A stretch of 64,000 bases of DNA, taken from assembly GCF_030378205.1 (NCBI RefSeq), contig NZ_CP127385.1, positions 6,860,001 to 6,924,000 of the forward strand. Reading direction: 5' to 3'. Below, piece after piece: positions 9,403 to 18,597 of this stretch (position 1 is its first letter; each line of letters starts with the position of its first letter). Made by a program: the position numbers and the translations under genes. Origin of the DNA: Bradyrhizobium sp. NP1. GTDB lineage: Bacteria > Pseudomonadota > Alphaproteobacteria > Rhizobiales > Xanthobacteraceae. The notes beneath the pieces are model-generated. The model made no database searches, was not told the DNA's origin, and saw only the letters and a program-made list of their open reading frames with translations.

Positions 9403-9804
9403 TCGAAACCTCCTCGGTAGGGACAACCTTCGGATTCGATCCGGGCGTTTGAGTGTACACAACTGGCCTCAACTGTCGATGGGGATCGCAGGGACGCAAT
9501 GTCAGATTTGGCGCTGCATGTGTAACGATCCGTGAGGATGGAACCGCCCACCGTGCCGAACGCAGCGCCGAAAATTGCAGCGTCCTGCTGCACCCGCACA
9601 CGGGCGACACACGAACATCCGCGCGGTGCAGGCGATCGCGCCGACCGCCATCTTGTTAACCGTTGCGGGAGGCGGCGCGCGCTCTCACGATCGTGCTGCG
9701 CGCTCAACGGATTTGCTTGCGAGCCGCGCGGCGCGGCGCGATATTCTCCACAGGCTTTCCACAGCCCTTCGCAACCTCATCGCGTTTATCGGCTAATCTG
9801 CATC
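9403..9804. other. intergenic region between the two divergent DUF465 genes
   Basis: About 400 bases with no credible gene. It should contain the promoters of both DUF465 genes. The stretch near 9725-9790 is AT-richer (ATATTCTCCACAGG...), a plausible promoter for the plus-strand gene, but no consensus box is clear. Confidence 0.4.
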
Positions 9805-10011
9805 ATGACCAGGGATGATGAGCGCGAACTTCAAGCCGAGTTGGCGCGGCTGCAGCAGGAACACCGCGATCTCGATGCGGCGATCGATGCGCTGCATCAA
9901 TCGCCCGCGCCCGACCTGCTGCGGTTGCAGCGCATGAAGAAGCGCAAGCTGCAGCTTCGCGACCGCATCGCCTTCATCGAAGACCAGATCACGCCCGACA
10001 TCATCGCCTAG
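9805..10011 (+). CDS. DUF465 (YdcH/SlyX-like) small protein
   Basis: A 68-residue charged helical protein. ELQAELARLQQEHRDLDAAI followed by RLQRMKKRKLQLRDRIAFIE is the DUF465 signature (two helices, with a KKRKL-type centre). The ATG at 9805 begins the recognisable domain; longer upstream in-frame sequence is Arg/Cys-rich and not protein-like. Function unknown in the family. It is paralogous to the gene at 9217-9402. Confidence 0.82.
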   Translation: MTRDDERELQAELARLQQEHRDLDAAIDALHQSPAPDLLRLQRMKKRKLQLRDRIAFIEDQITPDIIA

Positions 10012-10144
10012 GCGCGAAGGTCTGGAAGTTCTCGTCATTTGTTCCACGTAGATGATCGAGTGTGCATGTCCTGTTCGTGGGCCTTGACTCCTCAAGAACA
10101 AAAAGAGAACATTTGTCATCCCCGCCTCAGCCCGGAGCTTCGTC

Positions 10145-10393
10145 ATGTCCACCCTGTCAGCCTCCGCCTTGTCCGCGTCAGACGCCTCGGCACCGTTCGA
10201 CAACAATCGTTACGAGCAGGCCTGCGATCAGGCGATCGCGATGTGCGACGGCAATCTGCGCAGCACCATCAAGGCGCTGATCATGGCGAACGAATATCTG
10301 GAAACGGAACTGGAGGAGTTGCGCAGTGCGATCGCTTCCGGCTGCATGCCGATCGAGGCGCCCCCGCCGCGCGAGAGCGGCACGGCGGCCTGA
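10145..10393 (+). CDS. conserved small hypothetical protein
   Basis: An 82-residue soluble protein. The central part, YEQACDQAIAMCDGNLRSTI followed by KALIMANEYLETELEEL, looks like a compact helical domain ending in an acidic coiled helix. The tail is Pro-rich. No family with known function was recognised. Normal local codon use and a clean ATG support a real gene. It converges on the diguanylate cyclase gene at 10459. Confidence 0.65.
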   Translation: MSTLSASALSASDASAPFDNNRYEQACDQAIAMCDGNLRSTIKALIMANEYLETELEELRSAIASGCMPIEAPPPRESGTAA

Positions 10394-10458
10394 CCGGCAG
10401 GCGGCTCAGACTCCAGGCCGGGGGGGCGCAGCAGGCGGGGGGCGCGACCAGGCCCCCT

Positions 10459-11157
10459 TCAGGTTCCGTGGCCAGCTTCGTGGCGGCGCTGCGCCTTGCG
10501 CACATACATCGCGCGATCGGCCTCTTCGAGCACCGCCTGCGCGTCCGAATGCACGCCGAGCAGCGCCACCCCCGCCGACGCGCCGGCTGAAACCTCGCTG
10601 CCGCGGAAGGCGAAGCGCAGGCCATCGATCGCCTGTTCCAGCGCCGCCGCCTTGGCGCGCGCATCGGTCTCGCTCAGGTTCCAGAGCAGCACCGCGAATT
10701 CATCGCCGCCAAGCCGGCCGATCACGTCGGAGGAACGCGTCTGGCCCGACAGCACGCCGGCGACCGCCTTCAGCACCTCGTCGCCGGCGGCGTGACCGAA
10801 GGCATCATTGATCGGCTTCAGGCGGTCGACATCGAGCACGACGAGCGCGCCGCTCGCATGGTAGCGCTTGATGTAGGCGATCGAGCGCGTCAGCTCGCGC
10901 TCGAAACCGCGGCGGTTGAGCACGTCGAGCAGGAAGTCGGTGTCGGCCGAGGCGCGCAGCACCTCGATCCGCCGCAGCGCTTCCGCGAGCTGGACCTTGA
11001 GCTTGCGGATGGTGTGCTTGGCGCCGTCAGGGGCGGCCTGGGAGCGGCGGGCGGAAACGGCAGCGTTCCGCGCGGGGGTCACCTTGCCGGCGGCCCCGTT
11101 CTTGCGGCGCCTGGCGCCGCGCGGCGTGGCCGCCCTGGTCCTCTTTTTGGTGGGCAT
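10459..11157 (-). CDS. diguanylate cyclase (GGDEF)
   Basis: A 232-residue GGDEF protein that would make cyclic di-GMP from two GTP. The N-terminus (residues 1-45) is very basic ([20 protein letters not shown]) and is followed by a short helix leading into the GGDEF domain (about residues 70-225). The active-site loop [13 protein letters not shown] is intact. The inhibitory I-site RSSD lies just upstream, so product feedback is expected. There is no sensory domain or membrane segment; the basic N-terminus might bind nucleic acid or the membrane surface, which is speculation. It is divergent from purE. Confidence 0.88.
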   Translation of the reverse strand: MPTKKRTRAATPRGARRRKNGAAGKVTPARNAAVSARRSQAAPDGAKHTIRKLKVQLAEALRRIEVLRASADTDFLLDVLNRRGFERELTRSIAYIKRYHASGALVVLDVDRLKPINDAFGHAAGDEVLKAVAGVLSGQTRSSDVIGRLGGDEFAVLLWNLSETDARAKAAALEQAIDGLRFAFRGSEVSAGASAGVALLGVHSDAQAVLEEADRAMYVRKAQRRHEAGHGT

Positions 11158-11302
11158 TGCTCTGAAGAGTTGGTTAAGAAGGCTTGCTTGGATTTACCAA
11201 GACAGGATAGTCCATTCCCTTCCCCTTGCCACGCGTTGCCGCAATCGGGCCAGACCCTATAATCCGGCCTATGCTTCTGGATTCCATCGCAGAATTAAAA
11301 CC

Positions 11303-11791
11303 ATGACCGCCCCCGTCGCCATCATCATGGGAAGCCAGTCGGACTGGGAGACGATGCGCCATGCCGCCGATACGCTCGCCGCGCTCGGCGTTGCCTGCGA
11401 CAAGCGCATCGTGTCCGCCCATCGCACGCCGGAGCGGCTGTTCGCCTTTGCCCGGGGCGCCAAGGCGTCCGGCTTCAAGATCATCATCGCCGGCGCCGGT
11501 GGCGCTGCGCACCTGCCGGGCATGACCGCTTCGCTCACCGAGCTGCCGGTGTTCGGCGTGCCCGTCGAATCCAAGGCGCTGTCCGGGGTCGACTCGCTCT
11601 ACTCCATCGTGCAGATGCCGGCCGGGGTTCCGGTGGGAACGCTGGCCATCGGCAAGGCCGGGGCGATCAACGCCGCGCTGCTCGCCGCAAGCGTGCTCGC
11701 GCTCACCGACGCCGCGCTGGCAAAACGGCTCGCCGCCTGGCGCAAGCAGCAGACCGATGCCGTCGAGGAGCGCCCGGAGGAATCGGCGTGA
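11303..11791 (+). CDS. purE: N5-carboxyaminoimidazole ribonucleotide mutase PurE
   Basis: A 162-residue class I PurE, which converts N5-CAIR to CAIR in purine synthesis. Hallmarks: [12 protein letters not shown] at the N-terminus, [13 protein letters not shown] (substrate-binding His) and [13 protein letters not shown]. The ATG at 11303 starts right at the conserved N-terminus; an apparent longer frame overlaps the divergent cyclase gene. The stop overlaps the GTG start of purK by 4 bases (GTGA), so the two enzymes of consecutive steps are translationally coupled. Confidence 0.95.
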   Translation: MTAPVAIIMGSQSDWETMRHAADTLAALGVACDKRIVSAHRTPERLFAFARGAKASGFKIIIAGAGGAAHLPGMTASLTELPVFGVPVESKALSGVDSLYSIVQMPAGVPVGTLAIGKAGAINAALLAASVLALTDAALAKRLAAWRKQQTDAVEERPEESA

Positions 11792-12912
11792 CCACCATGA
11801 TCGAGGCTGCGACGGCCGACCGGGTGAAGCTGAAGCCGGGCGATACCATCGGCATTCTCGGCGGCGGGCAACTGGGCCGCATGCTGGCGCTGGCGGCCGC
11901 ACGGCTCGGCCTGCGCTGCCAGGTGTTCTCGCCGGACCCGGATTCGCCGGCCTTCGACGTGGTGCTGAACGCGGCCTGCGCGGAATATGCCGATGTCGAG
12001 GCGCTGGAGCTGTTCGCCAACGATGTCGACGTCATCACCTATGAATTCGAGAACGTGCCGGCGGCAGCCGCGATGATCCTCGCCGCGCGCCGTCCGGTGC
12101 TGCCGAACCGCAAGGTCCTGGAGACCACGCAGGATCGGCTGGCGGAGAAGGATTTCGTCAAGCGGCTCGGCATCGGCACCGCCGCCTATGCCGACGTGAC
12201 CTCGGCCGCGAGCCTGCATGCAGCGATCGCCAAGATCGGCCTGCCCGCGGTGCTCAAGACCCGCCGCTTCGGCTATGACGGCAAGGGCCAGGCCATCATC
12301 CGCGAAGGCGACAATTTCGATCGTGTCTGGGCGGATATCGGCACCAAATCCGCAATCCTGGAAGCCTTCATTCCCTTCGAGCGCGAGATCTCGGTGATTG
12401 CGGCCCGCTCGGCCAACGGCGAGGTCGAATGTTTCGACGTCACCGAGAACGAGCATCGCGACCACATCCTCAAGATGTCGCGCGCGCCGGCCGCCATACC
12501 CGACGCGCTGGCGCTGGAGGCGCGCCGGATCGCCGAAGCGATCGCGACCGCGCTCGATTATGTCGGCGTGCTCGCGGTCGAGATGTTCGTGCTCGAGGAC
12601 GAGAGCGGGCCGCGCATCCTGGTCAACGAGATCGCACCGCGGGTGCATAATTCCGGGCACTGGACGCTGGACGGCGCCTCGATCTCGCAGTTCGAGCAGC
12701 ACATCCGCGCCATTGCCGGCTGGCCGCTGGGCAAGCCGGTCCGGTACGGGGCGGTCACCATGACCAACCTGATCGGGGACGAGGTGCTGGACTACGAGAA
12801 GTGGCTGACGGTCCCCGGCGCCACCGTCCATCTCTACGGCAAGGGCGCGCCGCGGCCGGGCCGCAAGATGGGGCATGTGACCCAGGTCGAAGCCGATCCA
12901 GCCCAAAAATAG
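11788..12912 (+). CDS. purK: 5-(carboxyamino)imidazole ribonucleotide synthase PurK
   Basis: A 374-residue ATP-grasp ligase, which uses ATP and bicarbonate to carboxylate AIR to N5-CAIR, the substrate of PurE. The N-terminal [20 protein letters not shown] is diagnostic. [14 protein letters not shown] is the ATP-grasp loop, and [14 protein letters not shown] is the conserved C-terminal metal/substrate motif. The start may be GTG 11788 (overlapping purE) or ATG 11797, three codons later; the overlap favours the first. Confidence 0.95.
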   Translation: MTTMIEAATADRVKLKPGDTIGILGGGQLGRMLALAAARLGLRCQVFSPDPDSPAFDVVLNAACAEYADVEALELFANDVDVITYEFENVPAAAAMILAARRPVLPNRKVLETTQDRLAEKDFVKRLGIGTAAYADVTSAASLHAAIAKIGLPAVLKTRRFGYDGKGQAIIREGDNFDRVWADIGTKSAILEAFIPFEREISVIAARSANGEVECFDVTENEHRDHILKMSRAPAAIPDALALEARRIAEAIATALDYVGVLAVEMFVLEDESGPRILVNEIAPRVHNSGHWTLDGASISQFEQHIRAIAGWPLGKPVRYGAVTMTNLIGDEVLDYEKWLTVPGATVHLYGKGAPRPGRKMGHVTQVEADPAQK

Positions 12913-13090
12913 CCGCTGAGATCAAAAAAGCTCGAATTTGCGGGCCAAAGTCGCGTGAACGGCGCGCTCTTCGGTGGACAATTCGGCTTTTGTCTGATAC
13001 ATCCGCGCGCTCAAGGTTAAGGGCATGGCCTTTCGCCAACCCTTTGGCTTTACCAGATTCCAATCCGATTGACTTAAAAGAGGATGCCGC

Positions 13091-13387
13091 GTGCAGGTTC
13101 TCGTTCGCGATAACAATGTTGACCAAGCCCTCAAGGCGCTGAAGAAAAAGATGCAGCGCGAGGGCATTTTCCGCGAGATGAAGCTCCGCGGCCATTACGA
13201 GAAGCCCTCCGAGAAGAAAGCCCGCGAAAAGGCCGAAGCCGTGCGCCGCGCGCGCAAGCTGGCGCGCAAGAAGCTGCAGCGCGAAGGCCTGCTGCCGATG
13301 AAGCCGAAGCCGGCATTCGGTGCCGGTCCGGGCGATCGCGGCGCTGGCCGTGGCGGCGCAGGCGCAGGTCCCCGCGGTCCGCGCTGA
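13091..13387 (+). CDS. rpsU: 30S ribosomal protein S21
   Basis: A 98-residue S21. The conserved core [20 protein letters not shown] is followed by RREG-type basic repeats. Like other alphaproteobacterial S21 proteins it is longer than the 71-residue E. coli form; here the extension is a Gly/Arg/Pro-rich tail. The start is GTG. A strong factor-independent terminator follows at 13415. It is a stand-alone gene downstream of purEK with a 178-base gap, so it probably has its own promoter. Confidence 0.93.
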   Translation: MQVLVRDNNVDQALKALKKKMQREGIFREMKLRGHYEKPSEKKAREKAEAVRRARKLARKKLQREGLLPMKPKPAFGAGPGDRGAGRGGAGAGPRGPR

Positions 13388-13414
13388 TCGGTATCTGAAG
13401 TTTTTTGAGCTGAG

Positions 13415-13443
13415 AACGCGGGCACCGAGGCCCGCGTTTTTTT
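13415..13443 (+). terminator. rho-independent terminator of rpsU
   Basis: A perfect 9-bp stem (AACGCGGGC with GCCCGCGTT), six-base loop, then a run of seven T from 13437. It lies 27 bases after the rpsU stop and serves the plus strand. Confidence 0.9.
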
Positions 13444-13507
13444 ATGCAACGGCCGCTTCACCCGAAAGGCTGCGGCCGGTTCGCCCGGCCACATTCAGTC
13501 AGCCGGT

Positions 13508-14440
13508 TCAGTTGGTCGTGTTCTTCGGCAGCACCGCGTTGAACATCGACTTCGCCGCCGACAGCACGTCGTCCGCAACATTGGTATTGGCCCGGCGCGG
13601 CGGTGCGGCGTCGGCCGCGGCTTCCGCACGCAGGTCCAGCGGCGGCGCGGGCGGCGGCCCAAGCGGAATCTCAGCCGGCGGCGTCGGGCGGACCGTATCG
13701 TCGCGACGCCCATCGGACGGCGCGGCGGGCACCGCCAGTGCGGGGTTCGACACCACGACCGGTGGCGGCAGTGGTTGCGGCTGCGGCTGGACGGGCGAGG
13801 CCAGCACCACGCGGGGTGTCTCCTGACCGCGCGGCTGTTCCGGCGCGCGCGCCGCCTGCTGCTTCGACGCACCCTCTCCGCCGCGCAGACGCTCGATCGC
13901 GGCGCGCGCCAGGTCGGTGGCGTCGCGGTGTTCTTCGGGCGCAGCGGTCGCGGTTTCCGTCGGGACAGCAGGGGCAGCCGCAGGCGAGGTCGCGACCGGC
14001 GCGGGAGCGGGCGTACCCGTGATCTTGGCCACCACCCGCTCGCGCAACGACGGCTTCTTGCGCGCCTCGGCCGGCGGGATGCTCGCGGTCTCGGACGGTT
14101 TCTCGGCTTGCTTGTCGGCTTGCGGCTTGTCGGCCTGCGCCTTTTCCACAGCCTTCTCGGTCGCGGTCGCCGCGCCTTCGGAGGCGGATTTCTCGATCAG
14201 GGCGCGCTCGGAAATGCCCTTGGCCTTGACGCCGGGCGCGGGGACGCCGGCAACGTCGGCGGATTTCGCGGCCGAGGCGGGATCAGCCTTCTTCGGATTG
14301 GCGGTCGATACGGCGGCGGAAGCCGGCGCGTCGGTCGCCGGCTTGGTGTTGATGTAGTGGTTAACGATGTAGGCGCCGATCACGGTCGCAGCCACGGAGG
14401 GCAGGATGTCGACCGTGAATTTCTTCAAATAGTTCAGCAT
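13508..14440 (-). CDS. membrane-anchored Pro/Ala-rich hypothetical protein
   Basis: A 310-residue protein beginning MLNYLKKFTVDILPSVAATV, with one transmembrane segment (about residues 10-27). After it comes a long low-complexity tail rich in Ala, Pro, Lys and Glu, with short charged blocks (KAVEKAQADKPQADKQAEK). The orientation is probably N-in with the tail in the periplasm. GGGGAG lies about 8 bases before ATG 14440, supporting this start over an upstream in-frame one. No enzymatic domain seen. It converges on rpsU. Confidence 0.75.
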   Translation of the reverse strand: MLNYLKKFTVDILPSVAATVIGAYIVNHYINTKPATDAPASAAVSTANPKKADPASAAKSADVAGVPAPGVKAKGISERALIEKSASEGAATATEKAVEKAQADKPQADKQAEKPSETASIPPAEARKKPSLRERVVAKITGTPAPAPVATSPAAAPAVPTETATAAPEEHRDATDLARAAIERLRGGEGASKQQAARAPEQPRGQETPRVVLASPVQPQPQPLPPPVVVSNPALAVPAAPSDGRRDDTVRPTPPAEIPLGPPPAPPLDLRAEAAADAAPPRRANTNVADDVLSAAKSMFNAVLPKNTTN

Positions 14441-14536
14441 CTCGACCACTCCCCGGCACGGCTTGATGCGGGAACTTTGAGGCACATTCAGGGATCAACT
14501 GCGACAGATCGGAGGCAATTGGCTGAACGGCCCCGT

Positions 14537-14821
14537 TCACGGTTTCAGCTCCACTTCCAGAAACACGATTTCGGTTGACGTTTCGTTGAGCACGTCATGC
14601 TCGACGCCTGCCTTGCGGAAGTAGGATTTGCCAGCGCCGAGCTGGGTTTTGGCGCGGGTACCATCGGGTGCCACGATGGTCATTTCACCCGAGGTCACCG
14701 GGACGATCACATAGTCCATCTCGTGGATGTGATGGCCGGTGGCGCTGCCCGGCGCGAGCCGCCACTGGGTGACGCGGACCTCTTCGGTGTCGACCTGGAC
14801 CTCGGACCTGGCGCTGAGCAT
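14537..14821 (-). CDS. cupin-domain protein
   Basis: A 94-residue single-cupin protein. The first metal motif is visible as GHHIHEMDYVIVPVTSGEMT and the second half as KSYFRKAGVEHDVLNETSTE, giving the His residues that usually bind a metal. Small single cupins are isomerases, dioxygenases or sensors; the function cannot be assigned. ATG 14821 is preferred over GTG 14827 because GGGGAGGG is then about 9 bases upstream. Confidence 0.82.
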   Translation of the reverse strand: MLSARSEVQVDTEEVRVTQWRLAPGSATGHHIHEMDYVIVPVTSGEMTIVAPDGTRAKTQLGAGKSYFRKAGVEHDVLNETSTEIVFLEVELKP

Positions 14822-14911
14822 TCCCACTCCCTCCCCACGGCATGATTGCGGAAAAACATCATGCCAATCAAACAGCTAACCGTACAGCGATTCGGGCCTG
14901 AGGCCCTCGCC

Positions 14912-16009
14912 TCACGGCACGAATACCATGAACAGGAACAACGCGAACACCACCATATGCACCATGCCGAACAGGATGTTGGTGCGGCCGGTGCCGAAGG
15001 TGAGCAGGCTCAGCATGAACGTCAGCAGCAGGATCAGCATGTGCTGGTTGCTCAACCCGAGCACAAGCTGCTTGTCGAGCGCATAGGCGGCGACCGCCAC
15101 GGCCGGAACCGTGAGCCCGATGGTGGCGATCGACGAGCCGAGCGCAAGGTTGATGCTCTTCTGCAGATCGTTCTTGCGGGCCGCCGACACCGCGGCGACG
15201 CTTTCCGGTAGCAGGATCAGGATCGCCACCAGCACGCCGGCAAAAGCCGCCGGCGCGCCGATCTTCACGGTGACGATGTCGACGACAAGCGAGAATTTCT
15301 TGGCCAGCAGCACCACCGCGAGCAATGCGACGAGGAGCAACGCGATGCTGATTGCCAGCATGCGGTTCGACATCACCTCGCCGTGCGCAGCCGCCTCGTT
15401 GGCGCCGCTGACGAAATAGTCGCGGTGGCGGATGGTCTGGGTATAGAGAAACACCCCGTAAAGCAGCAAGGTAACGGTGCTCACGACGGCGAGCTGGGCG
15501 GTGGAATAGACCGGCCCCGGCGCCGTCAACGTGAAGTTCGGCATGTCGAGCGTAATGGTCGCCAGCACGAACAAGACGCTCAGGTAAAGGTTGGCGCCGG
15601 TGATCTGAAAATCCTGCTCGCGGTAGCGGATGCCGCCGATGAAGATGCAGAGCCCGACCAGGCCGTTACAGACGATCATGACGACGGCAAACACGGTGTC
15701 GCGTGCCAGCGTCGGGGCCGGCGTTTCGCCGAGCATGATGGTCGAGATCAGCGCCACCTCGATGACAGTGACCGCGAGCGTCAGCAGCAGCGTGCCGAAC
15801 GGCTCGCCGATCCGCTCGGCGATCATCTCGGCGTGATGCACGGCCGCGAATACCGTGCCGAACAGGACAATCAGCAGCACGGCCGCGAACAGCCACCCGC
15901 CGGCCGAGGGCGCGAACGAATAGCCGCTGGCCGTCACGGCTCCGAACAGCGCCATTCCCAGCGCCGGAAACACCCACGCCGAGCGCGGCATCGGACCGTG
16001 TTCACTCAT
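14912..16009 (-). CDS. chaA: calcium/sodium:proton antiporter, ChaA (y4hA) type
   Basis: A 365-residue inner-membrane protein with about 11 hydrophobic segments. The Ca/cation antiporter alpha-repeats are visible: AERIGEPFGTLLLTLAVTVI with acidic residues in the first half, and ILILLPESVAAVSAARKNDL with GSSIATIGLTVP in the second. This is the ChaA family, which exports Ca2+ or Na+/K+ in exchange for protons under alkaline or salt stress. It is probably monocistronic. Confidence 0.88.
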   Translation of the reverse strand: MSEHGPMPRSAWVFPALGMALFGAVTASGYSFAPSAGGWLFAAVLLIVLFGTVFAAVHHAEMIAERIGEPFGTLLLTLAVTVIEVALISTIMLGETPAPTLARDTVFAVVMIVCNGLVGLCIFIGGIRYREQDFQITGANLYLSVLFVLATITLDMPNFTLTAPGPVYSTAQLAVVSTVTLLLYGVFLYTQTIRHRDYFVSGANEAAAHGEVMSNRMLAISIALLLVALLAVVLLAKKFSLVVDIVTVKIGAPAAFAGVLVAILILLPESVAAVSAARKNDLQKSINLALGSSIATIGLTVPAVAVAAYALDKQLVLGLSNQHMLILLLTFMLSLLTFGTGRTNILFGMVHMVVFALFLFMVFVP

Positions 16010-16056
16010 CCGGACAACCCCCTGGAAATGTCAGGGCCGAACTATGCGGCAAGCGG

Positions 16057-16863
16057 TCATCCTTTCAAAGGCCCGATGAAGCGCCTGACCACCTCGATCG
16101 CGCCGTAATTGCCGAGATCTTCATGGCCGCCGCCTTCGAAGCGGACGAATTGCTTGGGCTCGTTGGCGAGCGCAAACAGCCGCTCGCCGAAGCGAAACGG
16201 GATCGCGGGATCGGCGGTGCCGTGCATGATGAGGAGCGGCGCGGTGACGCGGCCAATGCGCCGGTCGGAATGAAACTGGTCCCGCATCAGGAGGCTGACC
16301 GGCACGATCGGAAACATCGACGCGGCGACATCGACGGTGGAGGTGTAGGGCGCCTCCAGGATCAGCCTTGCGACCGGATGCTCGGCCGCGACCGCGACCG
16401 CAACGCCGGTGCCGAGTGAAAAGCCCCAAACCACGATCCGCGTCGAGTCGTAGCGCGCCGACGCGAAGGCATAGGCGGCTTCCGCATCAAGCAGCAAGCC
16501 CCGCTCGCCGGGATCGCCGCTCGAGCCGGCATAGCCGCGGAAGGACAGCGCGACGATGCCGGTGCCGTCGGCGATCAGCGTACGGAAGCGGCCGAAGAAG
16601 CCCGCGAGGAAATCGCCATTGCCGTGAAAGTAGAGGATCACGGGGTGACCAGGCTTTGCCGGCACGTGCCAGACGATGACCTTTTCTCCGTCGGAGGTGG
16701 TCAGGACATGTTCTTCCGCCACGGCGAAGCCTGCGGCCGCGGGCGCGACCCGCGCTTTGGTCGGGACGGGAAACAGCATCGCGCGCTGGGCGAAAAACAG
16801 CACGAGGAGGCCGCAAACGTAAAACGCGAGGACGACGATCAGGCCCCATTTGAGGATCGTCAT
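16057..16863 (-). CDS. alpha/beta hydrolase (membrane-anchored)
   Basis: A 268-residue serine hydrolase of the BEM46/FrsA-like group. The N-terminal hydrophobic segment (residues 3-23) anchors it to the membrane. The oxyanion region reads ILYFHGNGDFLAGFF, the nucleophile elbow is VVWGFSLGTGVA (GxSxG), the acid is in LLIMHGTADPAIPF and the catalytic His is in EGGGHEDLG. The substrate is unknown. It starts 4 bases after the stop of the 56-residue gene and lies at the 3' end of the pnt cluster. Confidence 0.85.
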   Translation of the reverse strand: MTILKWGLIVVLAFYVCGLLVLFFAQRAMLFPVPTKARVAPAAAGFAVAEEHVLTTSDGEKVIVWHVPAKPGHPVILYFHGNGDFLAGFFGRFRTLIADGTGIVALSFRGYAGSSGDPGERGLLLDAEAAYAFASARYDSTRIVVWGFSLGTGVAVAVAAEHPVARLILEAPYTSTVDVAASMFPIVPVSLLMRDQFHSDRRIGRVTAPLLIMHGTADPAIPFRFGERLFALANEPKQFVRFEGGGHEDLGNYGAIEVVRRFIGPLKG

Positions 16864-16867
16864 GGCT

Positions 16868-17038
16868 CTATCGCTTGCGATTGCCCTTGAGCAGCTTCTC
16901 GACCTCCGGCTTTATGCCTTCCGGGATCGCGCGGCAGCCGCAGGCTCTCGCATGCGCGGCGTGCCATTCGATACGCTGCGCCCGCGTCGCCTTCGGCGGC
17001 ATGCGATGGGACCGGTGCCACTCCCTGTTCAGGGCCAC
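16868..17038 (-). CDS. overlooked 56-residue conserved small protein
   Basis: A short gene between pntB and the hydrolase gene. The product starts MALNREWHRSHRMPPKATRA, continues with QRIEWHAAHARACGCRAIPE and ends in a Lys-rich tail. The paired EWH motifs and the CxC suggest metal binding. I recall similar short alphaproteobacterial proteins, but did not check. Start is GTG with GAGGGG just upstream, 16 bases after the pntB stop. A slightly longer open frame in another register over the same DNA gives an Arg/Gly-rich product and was rejected. Confidence 0.68.
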   Translation of the reverse strand: MALNREWHRSHRMPPKATRAQRIEWHAAHARACGCRAIPEGIKPEVEKLLKGNRKR

Positions 17039-17054
17039 GGTCCCCTCGCATCTC

Positions 17055-18452
17055 TCACATCGCCTTGACGATGCTCTCGGTCACCTTCTTGGCATCGCCG
17101 AGCAGCATCATGGTGTTGTCGCGGTAGAACAGCGGATTGTCGATGCCGGCATAGCCGGAGGCCAGCGAGCGCTTGATGAACATCACCGTGCCCGCCTTCC
17201 AGACCTGTAGCACCGGCATGCCGTAGATCGGCGAGGTCTTGTCCTCTTCAGCGGCCGGGTTGGTGACGTCGTTGGCGCCGATCACGAAGGCAATGTCGGC
17301 CTGGGCAAATTCCGAGTTGATGTCCTCGAGCTCGAACACCTCGTCGTAGGGCACATTGGCTTCCGCGAGCAGCACGTTCATGTGGCCGGGCATGCGGCCG
17401 GCGACGGGGTGGATCGCGTATTTGACCTCGACGCCCTCCTTTTTCAGGAGGTCGGCCATCTCGCGCAGCGCGTGCTGGGCCTGCGCCACCGCCATGCCAT
17501 AGCCGGGCACGATGATGACCTTCGAGGCGTTCTTCATGATGAAGGCCGCATCGTCGGCCGAGCCGAGCTTTGCAGGCTTCTGCTCGCCGCTGCCGCCGCC
17601 GGCCGCCGCGGTCTCGCCGCCGAAGCCGCCGAGGATCACCGAGATGAACGAGCGGTTCATCGCGTGGCACATGATGTAGGACAGGATCGCGCCCGACGAG
17701 CCGACCAGTGCGCCGGTGATGATCAGCGCCGAGTTGCCGAGCGTGAAGCCGATGCCGGCGGCGGCCCAGCCCGAATAGGAGTTCAGCATCGAGATCACGA
17801 CCGGCATGTCGGCGCCGCCGATCGGGATGATCATCAGCACGCCGAGCGCAAGCGCGATGATGGTGATGAGCCAGAAGTCGAGCGCGCTGCCGGAGAGAAC
17901 CAGGCCGACGATGAAGACCACCAGCGCAATGGCGAGCGCGATGTTGATGATGTGGCGGAATGGCAGGATGATCGGCGCGCCGCTCATGCGGGCCGACAGC
18001 TTCAGGAACGCGATCACCGAGCCGGTGAAGGTCAGGGCGCCGATGGCGACGCCCAGCGACATCTCGACCAGGCTCTGCGGATGGATATGGCCGGGCGTGC
18101 CGATGTCGAAGGCCTCCGGCGCATAGAACGCGCCGGCCGCAACCAGCACCGCGGCCATGCCGACCAGCGAGTGGAAGGCGGCGACCAGTTCAGGCATCGA
18201 CGTCATCGGTACGCGGCGTGCGATCACCGCGCCGATGCTGCCGCCGATCGCGATGGCGACGATGACGAGCAGCCAGGCGACGCCGTCAGCCGGCGGATGC
18301 GAGGCGAGCGTGGTGCCCACCGCGATCGCCATGCCGATCATGCCGAGCAGGTTGCCCTGCCGCGAGGTGGCGGGGCTCGACAGGCCGCGCAGCGACAGGA
18401 TGAACAGCACACCCGCCACGAGATAAAGAAATGCAGACAGATTGGCGTTCAT
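17055..18452 (-). CDS. pntB: NAD(P) transhydrogenase subunit beta PntB
   Basis: A 465-residue subunit of the proton-translocating transhydrogenase, which drives NADPH formation from NADH with the proton gradient. The N-terminal half has about nine transmembrane segments (dII). The C-terminal dIII domain binds NADP(H): VPGYGMAVAQAQHALREMAD and VIGANDVTNPAA are clear. ATG 18452 starts MNANLSAFLYLVAG; upstream in-frame sequence is intergenic repeat. The operon order pntAA-pntAB-pntB is the alphaproteobacterial three-gene form. Confidence 0.95.
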   Translation of the reverse strand: MNANLSAFLYLVAGVLFILSLRGLSSPATSRQGNLLGMIGMAIAVGTTLASHPPADGVAWLLVIVAIAIGGSIGAVIARRVPMTSMPELVAAFHSLVGMAAVLVAAGAFYAPEAFDIGTPGHIHPQSLVEMSLGVAIGALTFTGSVIAFLKLSARMSGAPIILPFRHIINIALAIALVVFIVGLVLSGSALDFWLITIIALALGVLMIIPIGGADMPVVISMLNSYSGWAAAGIGFTLGNSALIITGALVGSSGAILSYIMCHAMNRSFISVILGGFGGETAAAGGGSGEQKPAKLGSADDAAFIMKNASKVIIVPGYGMAVAQAQHALREMADLLKKEGVEVKYAIHPVAGRMPGHMNVLLAEANVPYDEVFELEDINSEFAQADIAFVIGANDVTNPAAEEDKTSPIYGMPVLQVWKAGTVMFIKRSLASGYAGIDNPLFYRDNTMMLLGDAKKVTESIVKAM

Positions 18453-18473
18453 CGACGAGCCCCCTCTCCGGTC

Positions 18474-18566
18474 ATCATCCGCGAAGGCGGATGATCCGGT
18501 ACCCCGCAACGATCGTATCGAAACGCAGTGTCGCGGCGTCCTGAATGCCCCGCCTGCGCGGGGCAT
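18474..18566. repeat. composite intergenic repeat with two hairpins, between pntAB and pntB
   Basis: Two perfect 9-bp stems: ATCATCCGC/GCGGATGAT around GAAG (18474-18495), and ATGCCCCGC/GCGGGGCAT around CTGC (18545-18566). They are joined by about 50 bases. The layout is that of a mosaic dispersed element inserted inside an operon. It lies just upstream of pntB and might stabilise or attenuate the message. Confidence 0.7.
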
Positions 18567-18597
18567 GACGAATTCTGTTCAAAAACCTTCATTCCAC

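Noticed and set aside
16860..17051. A 63-codon minus-strand frame over the pntB-hydrolase gap
   Set aside because: Arg/Gly-rich product without motifs; the frame shifted by one base gives the EWH/CxC protein with a better ribosome site and operon spacing.
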